From contig CAJUSE010000007.1 of the NCBI GenBank assembly GCA_910588975.1, positions 24,078-88,077 of the forward strand: 64,000 nucleotides of DNA. Reading direction: 5' to 3'. The position numbers were made by a program, and so were the translations under genes. Origin of the DNA: an uncultured Oscillospiraceae bacterium (GTDB lineage: Bacteria > Bacillota > Clostridia > Oscillospirales > Oscillospiraceae). Below are positions 47,955 to 56,230 of the stretch, piece by piece. Below the pieces are notes generated by a model. That model searched no databases and was not told where the DNA came from. It worked only from the letters and a program-made list of their open reading frames with translations. Numbering within the stretch: position 1 is the first letter of the stretch; every line of letters begins with the position of its first letter.

Positions 47955-48698
47955 TCACAAGTCGGAGAGGGTCACCAGAGCGTCAAAGCGCTCCTGGCCT
48001 GCTCCGTCCCGGCCCGCCACATACCAGCCGCCCTCCTCTGTCTCTCCGATGAGCAACTCAAGGGTCTCCCCCGGCATACACTCATGGAGGTAGTCGATCT
48101 GAAGGGCGGAGACATACTTGCCCCGGCCCAGCTGCTCCAGGGGTAGGGCATCGCAGGCGTAGTCGGCGTAGCGGGTGTTGTTGATGTGGCCATTGATGTC
48201 AGTATCCGAGTAGTTGAGCCGCCGCAGGCCCACAGAGGTCAGGCGCTTTGGGGCCTTGGGCCTGTGGAGGGTATCCTTGCGGCACAGGGAGCCCCCGTCG
48301 GTATCAGTCAGCTCCTTCAACTCCCCCAGCTTCAACAGCTGCCGGCCCTCCCAGCTGGCCAGCACCCACACCGACAGGGCCCGGCCCACTGTCTCCTCCC
48401 CCACCAACAAATCAAATTCCCGGTAAGTCATGGCCGCACGGGCCCCACGGTGCCAGGTCTTGACGGTGAGCTGTTCGCCCCAGCGGATGGGACGATAGAG
48501 TTCATAGCGAAGACGCACCAGCATCCAGAAGGCGTTATACTTTTCGGTGCTCTCCCGGTGGGATAGGCCCATGGCCGCTGCCGCCTGGGTGGCTCCCTCC
48601 TGAAGATGGCCCAGCAGAGCCGATGGACGGCAGTGGCTGAACAGGTCCATATCCCGGGTGTCGATGGGATAGGTGTCCTGATAAAAGTGGTCCATCAT
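47955..48698 (-). CDS. Acyl-ACP thioesterase
   Basis: 247 residues with two hot-dog domains. N-terminal FYQDTYPIDTRDMDLFSHCRPSALLGHLQEGATQAAAAMG (a glutamate-containing helix), second half NYSDTDINGHINNTRYADYACDALP (N-x-H active-site pair). Releases free fatty acids from acyl-ACP, matching the FatA/TesA-like enzymes of clostridia. ATG 48698 is preceded by GGGGAGGG and overlaps the CpXC stop by 4 bp. Part of a GNAT-CpXC-thioesterase operon. Confidence 0.92.
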   Translation of the reverse strand: MMDHFYQDTYPIDTRDMDLFSHCRPSALLGHLQEGATQAAAAMGLSHRESTEKYNAFWMLVRLRYELYRPIRWGEQLTVKTWHRGARAAMTYREFDLLVGEETVGRALSVWVLASWEGRQLLKLGELKELTDTDGGSLCRKDTLHRPKAPKRLTSVGLRRLNYSDTDINGHINNTRYADYACDALPLEQLGRGKYVSALQIDYLHECMPGETLELLIGETEEGGWYVAGRDGAGQERFDALVTLSDL

Positions 48699-49306
48699 GC
48701 ACCCTCCCCGCTGGGAATGGTGAGGGTGGCCTGGCAGCACAGCTCCTCCAGATCCTCCCCGGTGGCGGCGCTCAGCCGCAGCCGACCGCCGCAGCGGGCA
48801 CATTGAAGCTCCACAGTGCTGTAATGGACTTTTACTTGATAGTCCTTGCTGCCGCAGGCACAGGAAATGCCGCCCCGACCGGCGATGTCAGTAAGCTCCC
48901 CCAGCACCTCTTCCATAATGGTCTCATTGAGGAAAACTCCCTCACCCTCGGGCTTTTCCTCCATTTGGGCAGCGGTCTCCTCCAGGTGGCGCATAGCCTG
49001 GAATACGGGCCCCTCCTCCCCGATGTATAGGCAGTCAAGGCCAGTCGCTTTACAGGAAAAGGCCAGGGCCCGGTGATGGAGCAGATCATGGACCGAGCAG
49101 CGGATATGGTGATCCTGGCCGCAGGCGTGGCAGGGCACGGTGAGGTCGGCGTGGTCGGCCTCCATCTCCACCCGCAGGGCCGAGCCCCCGCAGGGGCAGG
49201 GCAGGCGGCTGGAGGAGGCGGCCAGCTGAAATTCCGTGCGTTCTATGACCACGCTCTGCTTGCACTTGGGACAGATATAGGCTAAGGTGCGCTTGGTTTC
49301 TTCCAT
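48695..49306 (-). CDS. CpXC-domain zinc-binding protein
   Basis: 203 residues with several Cys-x2-Cys pairs: CPKCKQ (near 12-15), CPCGGS, CHACGQ, CACGSK, CARCGG. The layout resembles CpXC-domain proteins, presumed zinc ribbons, function unknown. No signal peptide or membrane segment. It lies between an acetyltransferase (14 bp) and an acyl-ACP thioesterase (ATGA overlap), so it may assist one of them, but the sequence does not say how. AAGGAGATC precedes the ATG. Confidence 0.8.
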   Translation of the reverse strand: MEETKRTLAYICPKCKQSVVIERTEFQLAASSSRLPCPCGGSALRVEMEADHADLTVPCHACGQDHHIRCSVHDLLHHRALAFSCKATGLDCLYIGEEGPVFQAMRHLEETAAQMEEKPEGEGVFLNETIMEEVLGELTDIAGRGGISCACGSKDYQVKVHYSTVELQCARCGGRLRLSAATGEDLEELCCQATLTIPSGEGA

Positions 49307-49320
49307 ATTCCCTGATCTCC

Positions 49321-49806
49321 TTATACCTTCAGCTCATAGGCCAGGCGGGGGCTGCCGTCGGCCAGGTGGACGGTGCCGCAGCGGACAAAGCCACACTTTT
49401 CAAATTGGTGCTGCATGGGCTTGTTCAGCTCGTGGGTATCCGCCCGGATATGGCTCATTATGCCTTTGCAAAATTCCACGCACTGGGCAAAGGTGCCGTG
49501 GAGCACGCCATCACTGGCCATACGGTGGATGGTGCCGTAGGGCTCATCACTGTGCCAGTCCCCATCGTAAATGGTGCCGTAGGCCGGGTCCTCCCCCATG
49601 ACAAAAGCAAAGAGGGCGTGAGGTGCTCCATCCTCGCCGCAGATGACGTAAAGCTCGTCCCGCCGGATGTTCTCGGGCAGGGTGTCCTCGGGAAAGCCGG
49701 GCTCGGTCCACTGAAGATGGTTCCCGTTTGCCCGCATAAAGGCCTTGGCGGCCAGGCAGATGCGCCGCAGCTGGGGCATATCCTCCATTTTGGCTTTTCG
49801 TATCAT
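49321..49806 (-). CDS. GNAT-family N-acetyltransferase
   Basis: 161 residues. Starts MIRKAKMEDMPQLRRICLAAKAFM and has FAFVMGEDPAYGTIYDGDWHSDEPYGTIHRMASDG plus the late MQHQFEKCGFVRCGTVHL typical of small GNAT enzymes. The canonical R-x-x-G-x-G loop is degenerate here (SHIRADTHELNKPMQHQF). AAAGGAGGCCGC precedes ATG 49806. First gene of the operon with CpXC and thioesterase, promoter listed separately. Confidence 0.88.
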   Translation of the reverse strand: MIRKAKMEDMPQLRRICLAAKAFMRANGNHLQWTEPGFPEDTLPENIRRDELYVICGEDGAPHALFAFVMGEDPAYGTIYDGDWHSDEPYGTIHRMASDGVLHGTFAQCVEFCKGIMSHIRADTHELNKPMQHQFEKCGFVRCGTVHLADGSPRLAYELKV

Positions 49807-49836
49807 AAGTGCGGCCTCCTTTGTCTCGTTTCCCCT

Positions 49837-49865
49837 ATTTTAGCACAGGCTGTCAACGGTGTAAA
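49837..49865 (-). promoter_or_regulatory. Promoter of the GNAT-CpXC-thioesterase operon
   Basis: On the minus strand TTTACA (49860-49865), 17 bp, TAAAAT (49837-49842). Confidence 0.75.
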
Positions 49866-49882
49866 CGGCAAACAATTTCTCC

Positions 49883-49911
49883 TTGCGAAATAACATGCTA
49901 TCCCTTATAAT
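49883..49911 (+). promoter_or_regulatory. Promoter of the GH13 gene
   Basis: TTGCGA (49883-49888), 17 bp, TATAAT (49906-49911), 42 bp before ATG 49953. Confidence 0.8.
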
Positions 49912-49952
49912 TTATTTCGGTTTTGATATTTTGGGAAAGGGGCATTTCTCCT

Positions 49953-51251
49953 ATGTGGTTTGACGATGGAGTGCTCTATCAGATCTACCCCCTGGGATTG
50001 TGCGGGGCCCCGGCGGACAACGATGGGATGCTGACCCACCGGCTGCCCCGGCTGCTGGACTGGGTGGAACACATCAAGTCGCTGGGCTGTACGGCGGTGC
50101 TGCTCAACCCCCTCTTTGACTCCGACCACCACGGCTACGACACCCGGGACTACTTCACCGTAGATCCCCGGCTGGGGGACAGCGAGGATTTGAAGGCGGT
50201 GTGCGACGCCTTCCACGCCGCCGGGCTGCGAGTCATGTTTGACGCCGTGCTCAACCATGTGGGCCGGGGCTTCTGGGCCTTCCGGGATGTGCAGGAAAAG
50301 AAGTGGGACAGCCCCTACAAGGACTGGTTCCACATCAGCTTTGAGGGCAACACCGAGTACAACGACGGCTTTTGGTACGAGGGCTGGGAGGGCCACAATG
50401 AGCTTGTCAAGCTGAATGTACAGAACCCGGCGGTGGTGGAGCACCAGTTTGCCGCCATCCGCTCCTGGGCGGAGCAGTACGGCATTGATGGACTGCGGCT
50501 GGATGTGTGCTACTGCCTGCCCCCCGAATATCTGGGGCAGCTGCGCTCCTTCACCGATACCCTCAAGCCCGACTTTATTCTCATGGGGGAGACCCTCCAC
50601 GGGGACTACAACCGCTGGATGGGGCCCGGGCTGTGCCACAGCGTCACCAACTACGAGTGCTACAAGGGGCTGTGGTCGGCCCTGAACTCCATGAACATGT
50701 TTGAAATCGCCCACTCCCTGGCCCGGCAGTTCGGCCCTGAGGACTGGACTCTCTACAAGGGCCGGCACTTGCTCTCCTTCCTGGACAATCACGATGTGAC
50801 CCGCATTGCCAGCCAACTCACCGACCCCAATCATCTGAAGCTGGCCTACGGCCTTATCTTTGCCATGCCGGGAGTGCCCGCCATCTACTACGGCAGCGAA
50901 TGGGGGCTCACCGGTCACAAAAACCAGGGGGATAACGCCCTGCGCCCCGCCATTGAGCAGCCCGGAGAGAATGACCTCACCTCCTTCATCGCCGCCCTGG
51001 CAGCGGCCCGCAAAGAGAGCGGAGCACTGCGCTATGGGGGCTACCGCAACGCCCTGCTCACCAACCGGCAGCTGGTGATGGAGCGGCAGGGGGACGGGGA
51101 GCGGATGCTCTGTGCCTTCAACGCCGACAGCGCCCCCTTCACCGCCCGGCTGGATGCCGGCCGAGGGGTGGACCTGCTCACCGGGGAGCGCCGGGAGCTG
51201 GGGGAGGTCACCCTACCCCCCTACTCGGTATTTTTCTGGCGGGTGGAGTAA
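49953..51251 (+). CDS. Alpha-amylase family (GH13) enzyme
   Basis: 432 residues, no signal peptide, so cytoplasmic. Conserved regions: MFDAVLNHVG (region I), GLRLDVCYCL with nucleophile Asp184 (region II), LMGETLHGDY with acid/base Glu213 (III), SFLDNHDVTRI with Asp281 (IV). The C-terminal domain is short. Likely a maltodextrin-degrading or sugar-isomerising enzyme; the exact specificity cannot be read. ATG 49953 lacks a strong ribosome site (AAAGGGGCATTTCTCCT). The terminator at 51267-51300 follows. Confidence 0.94.
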   Translation: MWFDDGVLYQIYPLGLCGAPADNDGMLTHRLPRLLDWVEHIKSLGCTAVLLNPLFDSDHHGYDTRDYFTVDPRLGDSEDLKAVCDAFHAAGLRVMFDAVLNHVGRGFWAFRDVQEKKWDSPYKDWFHISFEGNTEYNDGFWYEGWEGHNELVKLNVQNPAVVEHQFAAIRSWAEQYGIDGLRLDVCYCLPPEYLGQLRSFTDTLKPDFILMGETLHGDYNRWMGPGLCHSVTNYECYKGLWSALNSMNMFEIAHSLARQFGPEDWTLYKGRHLLSFLDNHDVTRIASQLTDPNHLKLAYGLIFAMPGVPAIYYGSEWGLTGHKNQGDNALRPAIEQPGENDLTSFIAALAAARKESGALRYGGYRNALLTNRQLVMERQGDGERMLCAFNADSAPFTARLDAGRGVDLLTGERRELGEVTLPPYSVFFWRVE

Positions 51252-51265
51252 GCGGATGCATTTGG

Positions 51266-51300
51266 GAGGAGCGCCCTGGTACAGGGTGCTCCTCTTTTTT
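51266..51300 (+). terminator. Terminator of the GH13 gene
   Basis: AGGAGCGCCCTG (51267-51278) pairs with CAGGGTGCTCCT (51282-51293, one G-T), then CTTTTTT. Confidence 0.88.
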
Positions 51301-51365
51301 AGAATGGACCGGAAGCCCGCAGGGCACCCCTGGGAAAAGGCCACACCACGATACAAATTTTTAGG

Positions 51366-51396
51366 AGCGGCGGGCACTTATTGCACGCCCCTACGG
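51366..51396. repeat. Short palindromic GTAGGGGC-type repeat (copy 2)
   Basis: Reads GCGGCGGGCACTTATTGCAC then GCCCCTACGG. It shares the CCGTAGGGGCG minus-strand core with 47901-47925, with a different loop; same orientation. Lies in the 277-bp gap between the GH13 and NlpC genes. Confidence 0.6.
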
Positions 51397-51454
51397 CCCC
51401 CCCCTTTTGTAACCGGCTAAATTTTTCATTATTGTTTCAGTTTCCTCCAGGCCC

Positions 51455-51483
51455 TTGACGCTCCTTCCAGTCCATGGTACAAT
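51455..51483 (+). promoter_or_regulatory. Promoter of the SH3-NlpC/P60 gene
   Basis: TTGACG (51455-51460), 17 bp, TACAAT (51478-51483), about 45 bp before TTG 51529. Confidence 0.83.
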
Positions 51484-51528
51484 TTGAGACAAGATTTCCG
51501 TATTCTCGACGAAAGGAGGGGGTTTCCC

Positions 51529-52536
51529 TTGTCACATCATCTGCGCCAAGGCCTGCGGGCTTTTGTTCTCTCTGTTGCTCTTGGGGCCTTGTGTGTTGTA
51601 GGCGCCGGCGCCGCCAGTTTGGGTACGGGCACTGTCACCGCCGATGCCCTCCGGCTCCGCTCCCAGGCCAACACCACCTCCTCCATTCTGACCATGGTCA
51701 ATGCCGGGACCCAGGCCGATGTCCTCTCCCGGGAGGAAAACGGTTGGTACAAGGTCTCCTACAAGGGCACCGAGGGCTATATGTCCGCCGAGTATGTGGC
51801 GGTGGAGTGGACCGTCCCCGCCAAGGGTAAGGTGAATGCCCAGGGAGCTACCCTCAATGTCCGCTCCGGGCCGGGCACCGGCTACCAGCGCATCGATGCT
51901 CTCTCCGACGGCGCCACTGTGGACATTCTGGAGCTGACCGAGGGTTGGTACCACATTCAGCTGGGCGAACTCAAGGGATATGTTTCGGCCGACTATCTCC
52001 TCCCTGCGGAGGAGACCCCCGCTCCCACCCCCGCCCCCAAGGTGGCCATCCAGACCTCCCCTGTTGCCGCCAATGCCCCGACCCCCCAGGCCGACCAGGC
52101 CGTCCCCCTCTCTGAAGAGCCTACCCTCCCCCCCGAGGCCCTGGATACCACCTCCACCAAAGGGCAGGAGGTGGTGGACTTCGCCAACACCCTGCTGGGT
52201 TCCCCCTATGTCTACGGGGCCAGCGGACCCAACAGCTTCGACTGTTCGGGCTTCGTCTACTACGTCTTTCGCCATTTTGACGTGACCCTCAACCGGGGGG
52301 CCACTGGCCAGCTGAGCAACGGCACCGCCATTGAGCGCAGCCAGCTTCAGCCCGGTGATCTGGTCTTTTTCTTCGATGGCAAGGTGAGCACCCCTGTGTC
52401 CCATGTGGGGGTTTATATTGGAGATGACCAGTTTATCCACGCCTCCACCAACAGCTACGAGGTGGTGGTCAGCTCCATGGCCGGGGGCAACACCTACGAC
52501 CGAAACTATGTCTACGCACGGCGCATTTTCGAGTAA
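51529..52536 (+). CDS. Secreted SH3-domain NlpC/P60 peptidoglycan hydrolase
   Basis: 335 residues from TTG 51529 (AAAGGAGG upstream). Signal peptide (about 1-29, VLSVALGALCVVGAGAAS), two bacterial SH3 domains (about 32-92 and 100-158; TADALRLRSQANTTSS and GATLNVRSGPGTGYQ), a Pro/Ala-rich linker (160-210) and the catalytic domain: Cys239 (SFDCSGFVYYVF), His292 (SHVGVYIGDDQF) and His304. A D,L-endopeptidase that cuts stem peptides. It ends at a hairpin (CCCGCAGG/CCTGCGGG) with a T-rich tail. Confidence 0.95.
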   Translation: MSHHLRQGLRAFVLSVALGALCVVGAGAASLGTGTVTADALRLRSQANTTSSILTMVNAGTQADVLSREENGWYKVSYKGTEGYMSAEYVAVEWTVPAKGKVNAQGATLNVRSGPGTGYQRIDALSDGATVDILELTEGWYHIQLGELKGYVSADYLLPAEETPAPTPAPKVAIQTSPVAANAPTPQADQAVPLSEEPTLPPEALDTTSTKGQEVVDFANTLLGSPYVYGASGPNSFDCSGFVYYVFRHFDVTLNRGATGQLSNGTAIERSQLQPGDLVFFFDGKVSTPVSHVGVYIGDDQFIHASTNSYEVVVSSMAGGNTYDRNYVYARRIFE

Positions 52537-52544
52537 ATTTTCTT

Positions 52545-52589
52545 CGGCTCCCGCAGGGTTTCCTGCGGGGGCTTTCTGTTGCTTTTTTC
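52545..52589 (+). terminator. Terminator of the NlpC/P60 gene
   Basis: CCCGCAGG and CCTGCGGG around a GTTT-type loop (about 52550-52569), then CTTTCTGTTGCTTTTTT; the tail overlaps the next promoter's -35 box. Confidence 0.75.
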
Positions 52590-52607
52590 TCCTCTGCGTG
52601 GTATCAT
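52579..52607 (+). promoter_or_regulatory. Promoter with a 160-nt leader upstream of the YitT gene
   Basis: TTGCTT (52579-52584), 17 bp, TATCAT (52602-52607). The leader to GTG 52777 contains small stems (GTGG/CCAC 52629-52643) but nothing I can assign. Confidence 0.6.
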
Positions 52608-52776
52608 GAAAACAATATTTTCTCGACAGTGGAGCGCCGCCACAGGCCTGATTGCAAGTGACTGACGGTGCGCATTTCCGGGCCATATCTGACCAGGCTC
52701 TGCAGCCGCCTTCTAACCCGGGCGGGGAAACGGATACATTCTGCCGGGATATACTGAATGTGAGGTGGAAGAACCT

Positions 52777-53643
52777 GTGACAAACCGAACCCACCAGCTG
52801 CGGGACTTTGCCGCCCTTACTGCTGCCGGTATCATCAATGCCTTCGGCATCACCTTTTTCCTCTACCCGGTCAACCTCTATGACTCGGGGATCTCCGGAG
52901 CCTCTATGCTCCTGGCCCAGGTCACCCCCGAATTTCTGCCCCTGTCTCTCTTCCTGGTTATGTTGAACCTGCCCCTGTTTTTGTACGGCTACAAAAAAAC
53001 GGGGCTTTCCTTCACTCTGCGCTCAGCCTATGCCGTGGGGATCTATTCCCTGGCCGCCTATCTCTTTACCGAGGTACTGCCGGTGGATCTGTCCATCGCT
53101 TCACCACTGGCCCAGCAGGACCTGCTGCTGTGTGCCATCTTCGGCGGGCTCATCTCGGGCATTGGCAGCGGCCTTACCATCCGCTTTGGCGGCGCCATGG
53201 ACGGCATTGAGATCCTGGCCGTCCTCTTTGCCAAAAAGCTGGGGCTTTCGGTGGGAATGTTTGTCATGGTCTTTAATGTGGGGCTTTACATTGTGGCCGG
53301 CTTCGTCATCTCCAGCTGGATCCTGCCCCTCTACTCCATCATCACCTATGCCGCCGCAGTTAAGACGGTGGACTTCATCGCAGAGGGTCTTGACAAGGCC
53401 AAGTCGGCCATGATCATCACCGACAAGCCCCAGGAGATCTGCCAGGCCCTGTCCCAGGAGTTCGGCAACGGCATCACCCTGCTCTCGGCCAGGGGGTACT
53501 ATTCCGACTCGGAAAAGGCTCTTATCTATTTTGTGGTCAACCGCTTTCAGATCAACAAGGTGCGTACCATTGTCCGGGAACAGGACCGGAGGGCCTACGT
53601 CACCATCACCGAGGTCTCCGATGTGCTGGGCTCTGACCTCTGA
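52777..53643 (+). CDS. YitT-family membrane protein (YitT + DUF2179)
   Basis: 288 residues. Five to six membrane segments (LTAAGIINAFGITFFLYPVNLYDSGISGASMLL, IFGGLISGIGSGLTIRFGGAMDGIEILAVLF) and a C-terminal DUF2179 cytoplasmic domain (KSAMIITDKPQEICQALSQEFGNGITLLSARGYYSDSEKALIYFVVNRFQ). Function unknown; often linked to sporulating Firmicutes. GTG 52777 is preferred (GAGGTGG about 8 nt upstream) to GTG 52765. A terminator separates it from spoVAD. Confidence 0.93.
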   Translation: MTNRTHQLRDFAALTAAGIINAFGITFFLYPVNLYDSGISGASMLLAQVTPEFLPLSLFLVMLNLPLFLYGYKKTGLSFTLRSAYAVGIYSLAAYLFTEVLPVDLSIASPLAQQDLLLCAIFGGLISGIGSGLTIRFGGAMDGIEILAVLFAKKLGLSVGMFVMVFNVGLYIVAGFVISSWILPLYSIITYAAAVKTVDFIAEGLDKAKSAMIITDKPQEICQALSQEFGNGITLLSARGYYSDSEKALIYFVVNRFQINKVRTIVREQDRRAYVTITEVSDVLGSDL

Positions 53644-53660
53644 CATATGAATATATCTCC

Positions 53661-53696
53661 GGGCGGGAGAGGAAGTTCCTCTCCCGCCCATTTTTG
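53661..53696 (+). terminator. Terminator of the YitT gene
   Basis: A 12-bp stem GGGCGGGAGAGG (53661-53672) with CCTCTCCCGCCC (53678-53689), then ATTTTTG. Confidence 0.9.
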
Positions 53697-53786
53697 TCTG
53701 TTTGGCGTTTTTTTGCTTCCGGCGAGTATTTTTTCGCCTGGCGGCTCAAACTATGCTCACACATCAAAGAAAGCACAGGTGATACC

Positions 53787-54797
53787 ATGCCAACAAAGAA
53801 GCTGGGACAGCAGACGGTGGCCCTTTCCGCTCCTCCCGCCATCATCGGCCACGCCAACGTGGTGGGCAAAAAGGAGGGGGATGGTCCCCTGGCCGCCTCC
53901 TTCGACCATATCGAGCAGGACGACACCTTCGGGGAGAAGAGTTGGGAAAAGGCCGAGACCGCCATGCAGAAGATGGCCTTCTCCATGGCGCTGGACAAGG
54001 CGGGCCAATCTGCCTCCAACCTGGACTACCTCTTTGCCGGGGACCTGCTCAACCAGTGTATTGGCTCCTCCTTCGCCGTTCGGGGACAGACCGTTCCCTT
54101 CTTCGGTATCTATGGGGCCTGCTCCACCATGGGCGAGGGGCTGGCTCTGGCGGCGATGATGCTGGACGGCGGCTTTGGTGAATTTGCCGCCGCCGTCACC
54201 TCCTCCCACTTCTGTACGGCTGAGCGACAGTACCGCACTCCCCTGGAGTATGGCGGGCAGCGCACCCCCACCGCCCAGTGGACGGTGACCGGGGCGGGGG
54301 CGGTGGTGCTGGCCAAGGATGGACCCGGCCCCCATGTGACCCATGTCACCGCCGGCAAGGTGGTGGACAAGGGGATCAAGGATGCCAACAACATGGGGGC
54401 TGCCATGGCCCCCGCCGCCTACGACACCATCACCGCCCACCTCCGGGACACGGGGCGGCAGCCCTCCTTCTACGACCTTATCATCACTGGAGATTTGGGC
54501 GTGCTGGGCGGCGATCTGCTGCTGGACCTCTTCGCCCGGGACGGGATCACCCTGAACAATTACGACGACTGCGGGCGGCTCATTTTCGACCCGGCGGGGC
54601 AAGATGTCCACTGCGGCGGCTCGGGCTGCGGCTGTGCCGCCAGCGTGCTGACAGGCTATCTGCTCAATGGAATGCGCTCGGGCAAGTGGCAGAACATCCT
54701 CTTTTGCCCCACAGGGGCCCTGCTCTCCACCACCTCCACCCAGCAGGGGGAGAGCATTCCCTCCATCTGCCACGCCGTGGCCATCTCGGCCTCCTGA
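53787..54797 (+). CDS. spoVAD: Stage V sporulation protein AD
   Basis: 336 residues, thiolase-fold SpoVAD. Signatures: HANVVGKKEGDGPLAASFDHIEQDDTFGEKSWEKAE, FFGIYGACSTMGEGLALAAMM, VTSSHFCTAERQYRTPLEYGGQRTPTAQWTVTGAGA and GSGCGCAASVLTGYLLN. It is part of the SpoVA channel that moves dipicolinic acid into the forespore and out at germination. AGGTGA precedes the ATG. A weak sigma-G-like site (GTATT-16-CAAACTA, 53726-53753) lies upstream. spoVAC is not adjacent. Confidence 0.95.
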   Translation: MPTKKLGQQTVALSAPPAIIGHANVVGKKEGDGPLAASFDHIEQDDTFGEKSWEKAETAMQKMAFSMALDKAGQSASNLDYLFAGDLLNQCIGSSFAVRGQTVPFFGIYGACSTMGEGLALAAMMLDGGFGEFAAAVTSSHFCTAERQYRTPLEYGGQRTPTAQWTVTGAGAVVLAKDGPGPHVTHVTAGKVVDKGIKDANNMGAAMAPAAYDTITAHLRDTGRQPSFYDLIITGDLGVLGGDLLLDLFARDGITLNNYDDCGRLIFDPAGQDVHCGGSGCGCAASVLTGYLLNGMRSGKWQNILFCPTGALLSTTSTQQGESIPSICHAVAISAS

Positions 54798-54845
54798 CCC
54801 CTTTTGTGTCGGGCAAAGCCCCATTCTTTTCCAAAGGAGACTATT

Positions 54846-55202
54846 ATGGAATTTCTCAAAGCCTTTCTCTGCGGCGGGCTGCTGTGCGTCATCGGCCAGC
54901 TGCTCATTGACAAGACCTCCCTCACCCCCGCCCGCATCCTGGTGACCTACGTGGTCTCCGGCGTGGTGCTGGGGGGGCTGGGGCTCTACAAATATGTGGT
55001 GGAGTTCGGCGGCGCAGGCGCTACCGTCCCCCTCACCGGCTTTGGCTACCTGCTGGCCAAGGGCGTGCGGACAGCGGTGGAGGAGCGAGGTCTTCTGGGT
55101 GCCCTCACCGGAGGGGTCACCGCAGCCGCCGGCGGCATCACAGCGGCCATTTTCTTCGGCTATCTGGTGGCCCTGGTGTGCAAGCCTAAAAGCAAATCCT
55201 GA
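54846..55202 (+). CDS. spoVAE: Stage V sporulation protein AE
   Basis: 118 residues, four hydrophobic segments. Starts MEFLKAFLCGGLLCVIGQLLIDKTSLTPARILVTYVVSGVVLGGLGLY and continues GFGYLLAKGVRTAVEERGLLGALTGGVTAAAGGITAAIFFGYL, which is the SpoVAE membrane protein of the DPA channel. AAAGGAGACTATT precedes the ATG. It lies 48 bp after spoVAD and is followed by a strong terminator, so spoVAD-spoVAE is a two-gene unit. Confidence 0.94.
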   Translation: MEFLKAFLCGGLLCVIGQLLIDKTSLTPARILVTYVVSGVVLGGLGLYKYVVEFGGAGATVPLTGFGYLLAKGVRTAVEERGLLGALTGGVTAAAGGITAAIFFGYLVALVCKPKSKS

Positions 55203-55207
55203 AACAG

Positions 55208-55250
55208 CCGGCTGGGGCACATGGTCCTCCATGTTCCCCAGCCTTTTTTA
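55208..55250 (+). terminator. Terminator of the spoVAD-spoVAE unit
   Basis: GGCTGGGG (55210-55217) pairs with CCCCAGCC (55236-55243), then TTTTTTATC. Confidence 0.9.
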
Positions 55251-55289
55251 TCTGCAATATAATTTTCAAAATTATATTTACTGTTTTTC

Positions 55290-55318
55290 TTGATTATTTC
55301 AAATATATGCGGTATACT
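55290..55318 (+). promoter_or_regulatory. Promoter of the hemolysin-III-like gene
   Basis: TTGATT (55290-55295), 17 bp, TATACT (55313-55318) in an AT-rich stretch. Confidence 0.8.
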
Positions 55319-55349
55319 ATCCCTATCAAGCAGAAAATGAGGTGACAGC

Positions 55350-56087
55350 ATGGATAAGGCCAAAGGCCTCTATTCCCTCTCGCCCGGCGTGCAAGCGTCA
55401 TCCCGCCCCCGGGATAAGCAGGGACGGGACCCCTATGACGGTCTACGGCCCTGGTCGGCCATCACCCACGGGGTGGGCGCCCTTCTGGCGGTGGCAGGGA
55501 CCCTCCTGCTGCTGTGGCGTTCGGCCCGGTGGGAGCTGGATCTGTGGCACCTCATCTCCTTTGCCGTCTATGGCGGCTCCATGGTCTGTCTCTACACCGC
55601 ATCCACCCTCTATCACAGTGTCAACACCTCAATCTCAGGTCGGCTTTGGCTGCGGAAGCTGGACCACTGCTCCATCGCTCTGCTCATCGCCGGCAGCTAC
55701 ACTCCCGTCTGTCTCACCGCTCTGCGCAGTCAGGGGGCCTGGGGCTGGACGGTTTTTGGGATCATTTGGGCCATGGCGGTGTGCTCCTGCATTTTGAGCC
55801 TGGTGTGGATCGACTCTCCCCGGTGGCTCTCCTCGGTGGTCTATCTGGTCATGGGTTGGCTGGCGGTGGTGGCGCTGATTCCCCTTGCCCGGACCCTGCC
55901 CACCGCTGGAATGGCCTGGCTCCTGGCGGGAGGGGGGCTGTATACCGTGGGCGGGGTGCTCTACGCCATTAAATGGCCGGGGCGGGACAACCCTCGGTTC
56001 GGCTGTCACGAGATCTTTCATGTCTGCATCCTGCTGGGCAGCCTGTGCCACTTCTTCCTCATGTACGATGTGATCACAAGAATATAA
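55350..56087 (+). CDS. Hemolysin III / PAQR-family membrane protein
   Basis: 245 residues, seven membrane segments. Family motifs: HGVGALLAVAGTLLLL, ASTLYHSVNTSISGRLWLRKLDHCSIALLIAGSYTPVCL and, at the end, FGCHEIFHVCILLGSLCHFFLMYDV, which supply the zinc-site Asp/His residues of the PAQR fold. Bacterial members (YqfA/HlyIII) are probably hydrolases or membrane-homeostasis factors; hemolysis is not implied. GAGGTGACAGC precedes the ATG. Monocistronic. Confidence 0.94.
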   Translation: MDKAKGLYSLSPGVQASSRPRDKQGRDPYDGLRPWSAITHGVGALLAVAGTLLLLWRSARWELDLWHLISFAVYGGSMVCLYTASTLYHSVNTSISGRLWLRKLDHCSIALLIAGSYTPVCLTALRSQGAWGWTVFGIIWAMAVCSCILSLVWIDSPRWLSSVVYLVMGWLAVVALIPLARTLPTAGMAWLLAGGGLYTVGGVLYAIKWPGRDNPRFGCHEIFHVCILLGSLCHFFLMYDVITRI

Positions 56088-56127
56088 AAACGTGGGCGGC
56101 CTTTTTGAAGGCCGCCCACGCTTTTCT
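56086..56127. terminator. Terminator after the hemolysin-III-like gene
   Basis: CGTGGGCGGCCTT (56091-56103) pairs with AAGGCCGCCCACG (56108-56120), A-run left, CTTTTC right. Confidence 0.9.
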
Positions 56128-56230
56128 CTGTCCAGTTTTCCGCCCGACATTCCTACGCAAAACAGGCTTGTCCACGCAGAAAGTTTCCCGCAGGGGCTTT
56201 TCCTTTACAGGTCCGGCTTCTCCAGAGCTT

